Part shown: positions 44,846 through 54,590 of the stretch, piece by piece
Numbering within the stretch: position 1 is the first letter of the stretch
Layout of the letters: every line of letters starts with the position of its first letter
DNA from: Haberlea rhodopensis
Taxonomy: Eukaryota; Streptophyta; Magnoliopsida; Lamiales; Gesneriaceae
Direction of reading: 5' to 3'
Length of the DNA stretch: 64,000 nt
NCBI GenBank assembly: GCA_907163345.1
Contig: CAJQUN010000020.1
Location: 5,577,722-5,641,721 of the forward strand
Translations under genes and position numbers: made by a program
Notes under the pieces: model-generated
The model's input: the letters and a program-made list of their open reading frames with translations, nothing else
The model's database searches: none
Told to the model about the DNA's origin: nothing

Positions 44846-46630
44846 GCATGTAATTTACGTGCACCTATAGATTTAAGGTTCACATATAGGTGCATGTCAT
44901 ATACATGCACCAAAAGATTCAAGTTGAACATGGATAAATGAAAATGTGTATTCTATCGGTGCATGTGATATACATGCACCGGTAGAAACAAAATGTTAAT
45001 GCATGTTAGTTTACATGCACCTGTAGACAGATTATTCAAGCATTCCATGTTATATAACTGCAATTAAATGGCTATTGGTCCATGTGATTTCACATGCACC
45101 TATTGAAAATGTTGGATAAATGCAATTAATGAATTATCGGTGCATGTATATCACATGCACCGATAGAAACAAAATTTTACTTAATGTTTGTGTATTTACA
45201 TGCATCGTAGTATCATTGTAAAATATATATTCAAGCTCGCATGTATGATAAATGCAACATATGGTCTGCCGATGCATGTGATTTACATGCACCGATACAA
45301 AACAAATTGAAGAGGTCATGTTATTTACATGCACCGGTTGATTCAAGTAGTTCATGTTTGATAAATGCAACTTTGTTTTATTTTAGTGTATTTACATGAA
45401 TCGTTAGTCTCATTTGGTGAATGCGAAGGGACACACACAATAAAAATTAAACAAAGAGCACTTGTAGGATTCCATTTTTGTCCAGTTTATCATTAACCAA
45501 CTAAAACACCAATATGAGTCTGTACAGTTATTCAATAACAAAAGTTTGTTTCTTTACAAAATTATACATTTACAATACAAAATATATATACAACAAAGTA
45601 TTAATCGTTGTCTTATACATTTTTGAGGATGACTTTCACCATTTTTGCTCTATAAATACTATATATATCTACATTTGAATGCTTGGGCACTTCTTGTCCT
45701 CTCATAATTCTTTCCATGTTCATGCAAACAAACACGGCACAGTGGTATCCTGGTGTTTTTAAGTGGTCTTCTTTGCCTGGGGTGTTGGAAAAACCAAAAA
45801 CCTATATGACATTGCCTCTGGTAGGAATTTATCAATGTTGTTTTCTGCTGAGTCTTTGTAGTAGCTTCTTAGTGAGATCAGTGCTGCGTATTGCTGCGAA
45901 TTTGTATGAAATAATTGCATGATAAACGAATATCCAAAGTTGAATGGTATGAGTGCACTTTGTTTAATGAGAAAAAAAATATTTAATAGTTGAATTTTAT
46001 TACCCAACACATGTTGTTGAACACATAGGCTATCTTCTTTTTTCCGGAATTGGCAATCTGGTTATTTACAATAATCGCCCAACGGTCAATCATCTATATG
46101 TAATGATCAATCAGTTTCACAGATATATATAGTAATTCATGTGCGAGACATACACCTAATATTATGTCGGTGCATGTTTACATGTTTGATAAATGTAAAT
46201 AATGGTCTACCGGTGCATGTGAAAACACATGCACCGATACCACAAATTTGATTTGTAACAAGTTATTTACATGCACCGGTTGATTCAATCATCTGTAAGT
46301 AATGATCAATCAGTTTCACAGATATATATAGTAGTTCATGTGCGAGACATACACCTAATGTTATGTCGGTGCATGTTTACATGTTTGATAAATGCAACTA
46401 ATGGTCTACCGGTGCATGTGATTTAACATGCACGCATAGAAACTAAATTTTAATTAATGCTTGTGTATTTAAATGCATCGTTAGTAATTATCAAGTAAAA
46501 TCATCATAAAAGTTTATTCAAGCATTGCATGTTATATAACTGTAACTAAAGGTCTATCGGTGCATGTGATTTCACATGCACCGATAGAAAAAAAGTGAAT
46601 TGGTGCATGTTATTTACATGCACCGATTAA
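44846..46630. repeat. Cluster of RY palindromes between and within the two MULE genes
   Basis: About 15 full or partial units, near 44850, 44886, 44957, 45000, 45076, 45138, 45270, 45317, 46165, 46209, 46263, 46367, 46409, 46557 and 46603. They are embedded in a looser repeat of about 190 bases that contains GATAAATGCAACTAATGGTC before and GATAGAAACAAAAT after the palindrome. The segment 46085-46250 is duplicated at 46285-46440. Confidence 0.88.
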
Positions 46631-47394
46631 CCAAATGTGAATTAATGTTTTTTTATCAAGTAAAACCATTAAAAAAGTATAATGCAATTGACTTACATCG
46701 TTGGCAAGAGGTACATCGTGAAGGATTTCAGCAATATCCGATACAAATAGCTTTCTGTTGGTGAATTTGTCTTTCCAGATAAGTCCCCTGCACACAGTTG
46801 AAGAGTCAGTGTCAAGGAATTGTTGTTTAATTAAATTAGACGTACCATTTTCCATGGTTCTTGTTTATATTCATTATGTAAGCCTTTTCATCTGCTGTTA
46901 AGAGCTTCATGGCAGGCATTGTGGTTTTGAACTTGAGAGGTCCATTATCTTTTTTCGTCTTCCCTTTTTGTTTATTGTCGCTGACGAATCATCATCTCTC
47001 AGCTCTAGATCTACGGGATCATTAGTTGTACCTTTGTCTTTCAGACTTTGTAATGATTCCATTTCTGCAAAAAATTTATTTCCCTCTTCGTCGTTTTTCT
47101 TGGTCCTCTTTGCCTTCCTCTTATCAGGGTATGTGTGGTCCAACTCCATTTTTTGCTGCCTGTCCACCCTTTTCTTGATCCTCTTGACAAGGAATGTTTG
47201 TTCTTGCTTTTCTTTAAGGATCTGTTCTTGTTCTTCTGTTGGGTTTTGGAAACCCGAATAATCTTGGTTTTGATGTTAACAAAACTTGTTATTGTGTTGC
47301 TAACATATTTCATCAAGTGTGTAGTTCATAGATGATATTTTACAGCTTGATGATGTGCTAAGAAATGCCCTTGAGTTTGGTTGCTGAAATAAGG

Positions 47395-47755
47395 ACCAGC
47401 TGGAGTACTAGTTGACCAGACCAGCTGGAGTACCAGTTGACCAGACCAGCTGGAGTACCAGCTGGAGTACCAGCTGAAGGACCAGTTTGAGTACCAGCTG
47501 AAGGACCATCTTGAGTACCAGTTGACCAGACCAGCTGGAGTACCAGCTGAAGGACCAATTGGAGTACCAGCTGAAGGACCAGTTTGAGTACCAGCTGAAG
47601 GACCAGTTTGAGTACCGGTTGACCAGACCAACTGGAGTACCAGCTGGAGAGAACCAGCTGAAGGACCAGCTGGAGGACCAGCTGGAGTACCAGCTGGAGA
47701 GAACCAGATGAAGGACCAACTGGAGGACCAGCTGACCAGACCAGCTAGAGGACCA
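47395..47755. repeat. CCAGCTGGAGTACCAGCTGA minisatellite in the solo LTR
   Basis: About 360 bases made of words such as GACCAGCTGGAGTACCAG and CTGAAGGACCAGTTTGAG. It occupies the same place in the LTR as the unrelated GATCAGTCTGGACA minisatellite of the copies at 25.8 and 28.6 kb. It gives a long minus-strand ORF of P-A-G-T-type repeats, which is not a gene. Confidence 0.95.
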
Positions 47756-48310
47756 GCGGGACTTCCATAAATAGCCCAGAAAGCAGAATATGACCGTTGC
47801 AATGTTTGAAAGCTTACCAAAACTGTCCCAACGGTTATATTCTTGTATCTAACGTATGTATCGTTACTTGGGGCTACATATACATGATTTGGAAGCTCAA
47901 TAACAGCTGATTGAAGATCAATCCAAGCATTCCAAAGCAAACCCACTTGGGATTCAATTGAGGAACTTAAAAGACAAAAGTTGCTAAATGAAGAGCACTC
48001 CTCAAACCTTTGGCACCTCTTACCTTGCTGTATCAGATTCATTATGGAATCATTTGTGCCTTTGTATTCACTCTATTCATTGTATATGAGAGCTTAATTG
48101 AAGAGTGAATATCATTGTAACGGTTGATGATTTATCACAACCGATGAGAGGTCTTTGTATGTGAGACATTAAAGAACATACATAGTTGAGTTGCTAGGAG
48201 TTCTAGTTGGATGGGGAATTCCCAACTGGATCGGGTTTGTACAACGGGATTGTATAAATCAAAGTCTTCTAGTGGAATCCTTCCATGAGGTGGAAGAAGG
48301 GGAGACGTAT

Positions 48311-48807
48311 AAGGATTACACCACCTTCGAACTTCCATAAACAAATGCTTGTTTATTTACTTTAATTGCATATCTTTAAAATATCTTTCAAATGTTTAAT
48401 CGGTTTAGAGCGGGTTATGTCGAGTGTCTTCCGCTCGATTTTGTAATCGAACTCGATATAATCTCTCGGTGCATTAATTCAAGAACACGAGCTATTGAAG
48501 CTCAAGTTGGTTGAACTCGGGTGTGGAATGGCAATCCACCCCTGAAATCGATCCTGACAAGGATTACACCACCTTCGAACTTCCATAAACAAATGCTTGT
48601 TTATTTACTTAAATTGCATATCTTTAAAATATCTTTCAAATGTTTAATCGGTTTAGAGCGGGTTATGTCGAGTGTCTTCCGCTCGATTTTGTAATCGAAC
48701 TCGATATAATCTCTCGGTGCATTAATTCAAGAACACGAGCTATTGAAGCTCAAGTTGGTTGAACTCGGGTGTGGAATGGCAACCCACCCCCGAAATCGAT
48801 CCTGACA
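48311..48807. repeat. 248-bp tandem duplication at the 3' end of the solo LTR
   Basis: Copy 1 48311-48558 and copy 2 48559-48807 are nearly identical from AAGGATTACACCACCTTCG to GATCCTGAC. The other LTRs of this family have this segment once. Confidence 0.95.
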
Positions 48808-49619
48808 TCTTCATTAATGATGAAGGAGGCAGCTTTGACATTGAGAAGCTCATTTTTCAGTGAATTATTCTCATCATTTACTCTTTCAAGGTCCGAATAG
48901 AGCTGTGTTATGATAGTTTCGAGCTCATCTTTCCTTTTTTTCATATCTTCGTAATTGTCTTTAATTTCTTTGATTTGCTCGTCTCTCATTAAAAGATTTG
49001 TTTTTGTTTCTTCCAGCTGGGCTGTTAGTTCCGCATATTCAAAAAATTGCGGTGTTGGAATTGTTTCTTGCTCATGATCAAAGGAATCAACAATGTTCTT
49101 CAGTTCTGTTATTTCATTATCCTTTGTCATGAGCTTCGCCTTCAATTCTTCAATCTCTGTTACAAGTACTGCAGCTTGAAGAATATCTTGTGCTTGTGTG
49201 TCATCAAGTTCATTCATTTCTCCAGACAGATTGGCAACATTTTCTTCGTTCTGGGCTGGTTCCTCATCAATAGCTACATCCACCATGTTGCCCTCCATTT
49301 CAATGTATTCATCATTGTATATATTTTCCTCTGTACTTAGTTGCTTCAGTTCCATGAGGACTCCGGCAATGGTGGAGTCCGCTGTTGTCAAACATTCAGC
49401 TGTTTTAATGTTTGAATTCAAATCGGGAAGTTGATATGTCATTGGAGCTTCTGTAGCACAAACAATGGCTTTATTCAGCATTTCATCTTCTTCAACAGAA
49501 ATTTGCAGAGGTTTTTTTACTATCTGCAATTGAATTGTTGGAAGTCTAGTTAAATTGCATGCACCAGCATAGTTTCATTGCATGCACCAGTATAGTTAAA
49601 TTGCATGAACCTAATGAAC

Positions 49620-49845
49620 TATCGGTGCATGTATATCACATGCATCGATAGAAACAAAATGATAATTAATGCTTATGTATTTACATGCATCGTTAGTACA
49701 TATCAAGTAAAATCATTATAAAATATATATTCAAGCCTCACATGTTGTATAAAGGCAACTAATGGTCTACCGGTGCATGTGAAATCACATGCACCGATAG
49801 AAAAAAATGTGAATTGGTGCATGTGTATTTACATGCACCGATTGA
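49620..49845. repeat. Three RY palindromes in an intron of the Ulp1-like gene
   Basis: Units near 49620-49652, 49769-49801 and 49815-49845, with the same flanking phrases as the other clusters. Half units (TTGCATGCACCA) occur at 49556, 49578, 49975, 49996 and 50021. Confidence 0.9.
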
Positions 49846-51053
49846 ATCAAGTTTTTCATGTTTGATAAATGCAACTTTGTTTTATGCTTGTGTATTTACA
49901 TGCATCGTTAGTTTGGTTTCAAGTAAAATCATTATCATTATAAAGATTTATTCAAGCATCGCATGTTATATAATTGCATGCACCAGTATCGAAAAATTGC
50001 ATGCACCAGAACAAGTTAAATTGCATGCACCAAAATAGTTAAATTGAATGTACAAGAAACTTACATAATCACGGGCGAGCTCTTTGATGTCAATGTTTTG
50101 AATCCTTTTGTAAAAATCCTCAAGATTCCACTTAAGGAACCTTGGGATAAGGTTGGGCTGGACAGGATTTATGAGCTCTGTCCTCTCACATAACCAATAC
50201 TGCAAATTATATAGAATCGATGTTATTATATAAACATGAAGAAATAATTGTTGTTTAAAGATTGATTATAAAGACTTCTTACAGGTAGTAGTAGAACACA
50301 GCCGGAGTGTTTTTCAGAGTCAGGCTGCATCAGGCTGTTTAGCAATGTATTCAATATGTGTTTGGACCAGTCGTAGCTGCAAATCATGTCAAGATCCTCA
50401 ACAACCGATGTGTACGCCCATGGAATGTTCGATGATTTTGTTGATATGAAAAAGGCTGCAAGAATGTATAGGGTCACCAAACGAGTAACGTCATTGACAT
50501 CAGTATCAATGTTGCTTTGTGCCTTTATTTTCAATTTTTTGTAGATTAAACTCTTGCTCATCCTTATGTCTTTTTTATCTCCTTTCTTTTCTGGAAAGCA
50601 TCTATATAAGAATTCCGTACGTTCGTAATCCTGAAGCTGCATATCAATGTCTTCTTTACCATCTCTTATTCCAAAGAGTATACACACATCATTTGTCCTG
50701 ATTTTCATTGTATATGATCCGAATGTGAAATCTTGAGTATTTCTGTTGAAGCAGCCAATGATGTCTTTTATTAATATGTCACGCTTTTTGCAATGATCGA
50801 GGACAATTGTGTTGGAAAAAATGGAGTTCAGTAAAGGCCAGAACGGTGTCTTCATTAGCACTCTGATGTGAACTTGACTGAGTTCAAGTGCCTTTATCTC
50901 TGTTATAACTGCCTGTAGGTTGGCCCGATATGTGGTTTGTTTATTCCATCTTTTTGTAATTTCTTCTGAGCTTGGTGATGATGTAGGTGTAACTGAGAGA
51001 AAATTATATGTTAGTTAAAAAACTAAAACAATGAATTTAATAAATTGAATTAT

Positions 51054-51930
51054 TCGGTGCATGTAGATAGCCCGTAGGTGCATGTAGGTACAATTGGGGC
51101 ATGTAAAGAATTCCGGTGCATGTATATCACATGCACCGATAGAAACAAATGTCAAATATTTACATGTTGGATAAATGCAATGTTTTATAATAGTGCATGT
51201 CGGTGCATGTATGTACAATTGGTGCATGCAAAGAACTATCGGTGCATGTATATGACATGCACCGATAGAAAACAACTGTGGATGTAAAGAACTTCCGGTG
51301 CATGTATATCACATGCACCGATAGAAACTAATGTCAAATATTTACATGTTGGATAAATGCAATGTTTTATAACAGTGCATGTCGGTGCATGTATGTACAA
51401 TTGGTGCATGTAAAGAACTATCGGTGCATGTATATGACATGCACCGATAGAAACAAATTTATAAAATATTTACATGTTATATATGAATGCAATGTTTTAT
51501 ATCGGTGCATGTATAATACACATGCACCGATATAAAACATCTGTGAATTTATGATTGTGTATTTACATACATCGATAGTACATATCAAATTACAAAGTAA
51601 AATCAATATAAAAGATTTATTCAAGCATAATATGTCGATAAATGCACTAATGGTATACCGGTGCATGTGAAATCACATGCACCGAAAGAAAAAAATGTGA
51701 ATTGGTGCACCGATACATTCAAGTAGTTCATGTTGGATAAATGCAACTGGTTATTCGGTGCGTGTATTATACACATGCACCAATAGAAACAAAAAACTAA
51801 AAAGTTGTTTCATTGGTGTCAATTTGTTCATCATTGTTAATACAAAAAATTAAGATTTTAAAAAGTGGTGTATGTAATATAAATGCAAGATAAGAGTCCA
51901 TCGGTGCATGTTAATTACATGCACCGATAG
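51054..51930. repeat. RY palindrome cluster in intron 1 of the Ulp1-like gene
   Basis: Units near 51112, 51238, 51294, 51420, 51500, 51657, 51753 and 51899, plus half units at 51055, 51076, 51199 and 51380. The block 51112-51270 is duplicated at 51295-51450 with few changes, so part of the expansion is local tandem duplication. Confidence 0.92.
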
Positions 51931-52522
51931 ACTTATGTTAATTAAGAATACAAAAATTACAAACATTTCTAAATGCGGTCTTAATAAGGTCTTCAATAGT
52001 ACTCTTGCATTGTAGACAGAAGAACTTACAGTAACAAACAAATAGTTTAATATGTGGAAACCCTAGATTAATGATTAAGAAATAGTTTAATATGTGTAAA
52101 CCCTAGATTAATGATTACCAGATTTTGGAGCACCTTTTTTCTTTCCCTTGATATTTGTTGGTGGTTTGGTTTGAGGAATCTTCTTTGATTTTGGAGCCAT
52201 TTTAGGTTTTCGCCTCAGAAGGTTTGACAAAATTACAGTAATTTACTTGTACGATTTCGATTAAATTTTTGAAACTTGTAGGATTCTTTGAACGATATCG
52301 ATGAAAATGTTGGAGGAATGACTGGAAAATTTTTTAGCGTTGAAGAAGAAGAAGAGGCGCGATGATTGTAAGTATGCAGAGTGTTTTCGACGTTGAATGT
52401 AAGGGAAGAAGACGAGGGTAATTTAGTAATTTGCGATCAATCGGACTTAAATGAAAGGCAAATAATTTGGTGGACTGGGCCGAAAAAACTCTTATGTTCT
52501 GATACCGGCCCGAAATTTTCCC

Positions 52523-52725
52523 AACAATAAAACTACCGCAATTGGTTTAGGCCTGGATTTTTTCTTCTAGTTTTTTGGGGTTAAGCCCAATAAGAGTGCC
52601 CGATACTCAGAACTCTGTCCATATTTGGGTTCAGGAAAAAGTTACAATACCATTATTCAACAAAATTAACAACTACTACAGGCGAAGAAGAAGAAGAAGA
52701 CGGTGGCGGAGGGAATTATTCAGAA
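52523..52725 (+). promoter_or_regulatory. Promoter and 5' leader of the MWFE gene, directly after the MULE end
   Basis: Only about 200 bases separate the MULE target duplication from the MWFE start codon. They include CTCTGTCC, and a GAAGAAGAAGAAGAAGA purine repeat just before the ATG. The promoter must either fit in this space or use MULE terminal sequence. The MULE's Ulp1-like gene starts at 52200 in the other direction. Confidence 0.5.
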
Positions 52726-53020
52726 ATGGCGATGGTGTGGTTAGAAGCAATGCTACCTATGGGCATAATTGCGGGGATGCTGTGCGTTATGGGGAACGCC
52801 CAATACTTCATCCACAAAGCAGCCCATGGCCGCGTCTGTACTTCCAGATCCATTTTCTCTGTTTTTCTTTTCGATTAGAATCAATTGAATCGTTCTAATA
52901 AATGAATTGTTACAATTGTGGCAGCCGAAGCACATCGGGAACGACGTGTGGGATGTGGCCATGGAGAAACGAGATAAGAAGATCACGGAGATGCTCGCCT
53001 CTCAATCCCATTCCAGCTAG
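52726..53020 (+). CDS. MWFE: NADH dehydrogenase (ubiquinone) 1 alpha subcomplex subunit 1, MWFE type
   Basis: Small membrane subunit of mitochondrial complex I. Exon 1 52726-52833 encodes MAMVWLEAMLPMGIIAG, then MLCVMGNAQYFIHKAAHGR. A 91-base intron (GT/AG) follows. Exon 2 52925-53020 encodes PKHIGNDVWDVAMEKRDKK, then ITEMLASQSHSS and TAG. Total 67 residues, the usual plant length. One hydrophobic segment at about residues 10-26 is the single membrane helix, followed by the conserved H-G-R-P-K-H-I motif. No lesion is seen. It is the best-preserved host gene here, although a 10.9-kb transposon sits about 200 bases upstream. Confidence 0.95.
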
Positions 53021-54193
53021 AGTTTCGGCTTCGTAAAAAGGTTTTTTCTTTTTTACTTTTTCCCTTTCTCTTATTTTACAACGGGAAAGGTTCCTTTACT
53101 AGTGATCGTTACTGTCATCTGAAGAAAATTTTAGGAGTAGCGATTGGTACTTCTTGACCTAAGAAGATCGATGCTTTTTTCGATGCAATTGGGTAGTGTT
53201 TTTTGGAGTTTTATCACGAAATAAGTGTATAGAAATTCCGGTGTCTTCAAATTGGCAATTCTCTTGCATAACCTGCGATCAACAATTCGATGCCTTCAAT
53301 TGTGTTAATAGGACCATTTGCTGCCTAGAGCATAATCACATCATGTATTACAACCGAAGTAAACATATAATAAGCTTGGATGATTCCTTGTGGTAAAGCG
53401 AGAACGAAGACGGTTTCGTATATAGAGGACAAAAGCTTCTGTATTCAGCATTTGGACACGTCATGTTCTCCTATCAATGCTTCTCATTCTTTACAAGTGC
53501 AACATTTATTCATTCAGTATTTTTTAGAAAAAAACATTGATTTCAATTTGGTTTTTAGAAAATTTGGTTCCTTTTTCTCTTTCAAAGATTTTACGATACT
53601 TGTGTACACAGAAAAACAATACATTATCGATTCACAGTTTTTTTAATAAAAAAATGTCAGTTTTTTTACATATCCTAAAGGGCGGTACTGTTTACTGTTA
53701 TCTGTTATTTGGAATAGAGGACATTAGGCTAAGAACTTCGTAAAACACCACAACGATAACAGACCTCTTCAGATGTGCATTTTCCAAACTAAAAACTGCA
53801 ACAAGTTATTTTAGTGAGAGACTTTTCTGGTTCGAAAGTAAAGTGGAGAGTTTGTAGGTAATTTGAAATTGTGCACACAGAGTGAATATCTGTATGCAAG
53901 ATTTTAGGTTGAGAACATGAGAAGTATAAGTCGCTTAGATTTTAGAAAGATCAAGATCATGTTACTGGGAATATAGATCAAACTCTGCATAATTCTCTAC
54001 GGATCCATCAATGAAATGCAATGTGACAGGTTTATTCTATTAGGAGTTAGGACTAAGTTCTCTGCTTCCAAGTTGATATCTTTTTAGATAATTTTTGCAT
54101 GGACTAGCCCATTTTCAAACATGTTATTGTACCTTTTTTAGGAACTAGGCTATATTGTATACTTGAGGACTTTGTGGGATTTGAGAATACGGT
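53021..54193 (+). other. 3' flank of MWFE; no further gene seen
   Basis: The first 100-200 bases are probably MWFE 3' UTR. The short ORFs at 53196-53743 have no family resemblance and biased T-rich composition. Confidence 0.4.
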
Positions 54194-54350
54194 TAGGCTT
54201 TTTACATTGCTGTATTTGAGCACATTCTTTCAATCTTGATGAGAATATGATAATAGATGCAGATCATTGATATTGTGCAAATTCTTAGGCTTTTTACATT
54301 GCTGTATTTGAACACATTCTTTCAATCTTGATGAGAATATGATAATAGAT
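54194..54350. repeat. 92-bp tandem duplication
   Basis: TAGGCTTTTTACATTGCTG at 54194 recurs at 54286, and the following sequence to GATAATAGAT is almost identical. The copia element begins directly after the second copy, within three bases of the end of the duplicated text. Confidence 0.85.
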
Positions 54351-54590
54351 GATGTTGGAAACTAAATCAAGGATCAAAGATTTGATTTGATAGGATATGG
54401 AATTTGAATATGAAGATTACTAGAATCTTGAGAATATATTTGTAGAGATAATATTTCCTTATGTCAGAAGATAACATAATTAGTTAGGGAACTTGTGCAT
54501 AAATTGATGTACAACCCTGTGTAAAATTATTATTGGGAATATATTCTGAAATATATCCTAATTTTTTTTCCGGCCTTCATTGCTGAAACG

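Larger units (their letters stand above)
47237..48807 (+). mobile_element. Solo LTR of the LARD-like family, inserted in the Ulp1-like gene
   Basis: The target duplication TCTTC lies at 47232-47236 and 48808-48812. It starts TGTTGGGTTTTGG and ends CGATCCTGACA, matching the LTRs at 25013-26887 and 27747-29600 in the opposite orientation. It has no interior, so it arose by LTR-LTR recombination. It contains a minisatellite and a duplicated 3' end. Removing it joins the coding sequence I-N-E to E-Q-E-Q-I-L without a frame change. Confidence 0.92.
45613..52200 (-). pseudogene. Ulp1-like cysteine protease gene of the MULE (plant mobile-like domain, coiled coil, C48 remnants)
   Basis: Minus strand. 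Exon 1 52200-52119 (MAPKSKKIPQTKPPTN). Exon 2 50992-50283: globular domain like those upstream of Ulp1 in KI-MULEs (LMKTPFWPLLNSIFSNT, then FGIRDGKEDIDM). Exon 3 50199-50065 (NLIPRFLKWNLEDFYKRI). Exon 4 49523-46846: acidic and coiled-coil, split by a solo LTR at 48807-47237. Exon 5 46787-46697 (LIWKDKFTNRKL, then LHDVPLAND). A probable exon at 46093-46004 has DRWAIIVNN. The last exon, about 45775-45613, has GYHCAVFVCMNME, the Ulp1 catalytic-cysteine region; the usual D-C-G reads H-C-A, and the expected H of H-W reads R. A one-base deletion in an A run near 46955 shifts the frame. Ulp1 enzymes process SUMO; this one looks catalytically altered and broken. Exons 5 onward are less certain. Confidence 0.75.
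41649..52522. mobile_element. Mutator-like element of Kaonashi type (transposase plus Ulp1-like gene)
   Basis: A 9-bp target duplication AACAATAAA lies at 41640-41648 and 52523-52531, the length expected for Mutator-like elements. The termini are GAGGAAATTACAC on the left and, reverse-complemented, GGGAAAATTTCGG on the right. Further weak end similarity includes AAGTCC and ACTAAATTACCC about 160 and 90 bases inside each end, respectively. Content: a MuDR transposase on plus (42018-44739), a Ulp1-like gene on minus (52200-45613), about 30 copies of an RY-containing palindrome, and a later solo LTR insertion at 47237-48807. MULEs carrying Ulp1-like genes are known as KI-MULEs. Its transposase has a stop codon, so this copy is probably not autonomous. 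Confidence 0.9.

Noticed and set aside
47326..48042. 238-codon minus-strand ORF with P-A-G-T repeats
   Set aside because: It is read through an LTR minisatellite; other LTR copies have a different repeat at this place.
43328..51930. CRISPR-like array of repeats
   Set aside because: Plant nuclear DNA, irregular spacing, repeats inside introns, no spacer regularity and no cas genes.
52050..52115. Telomere-like AAACCCTAG repeats
   Set aside because: Only two copies within a short local duplication; no array.
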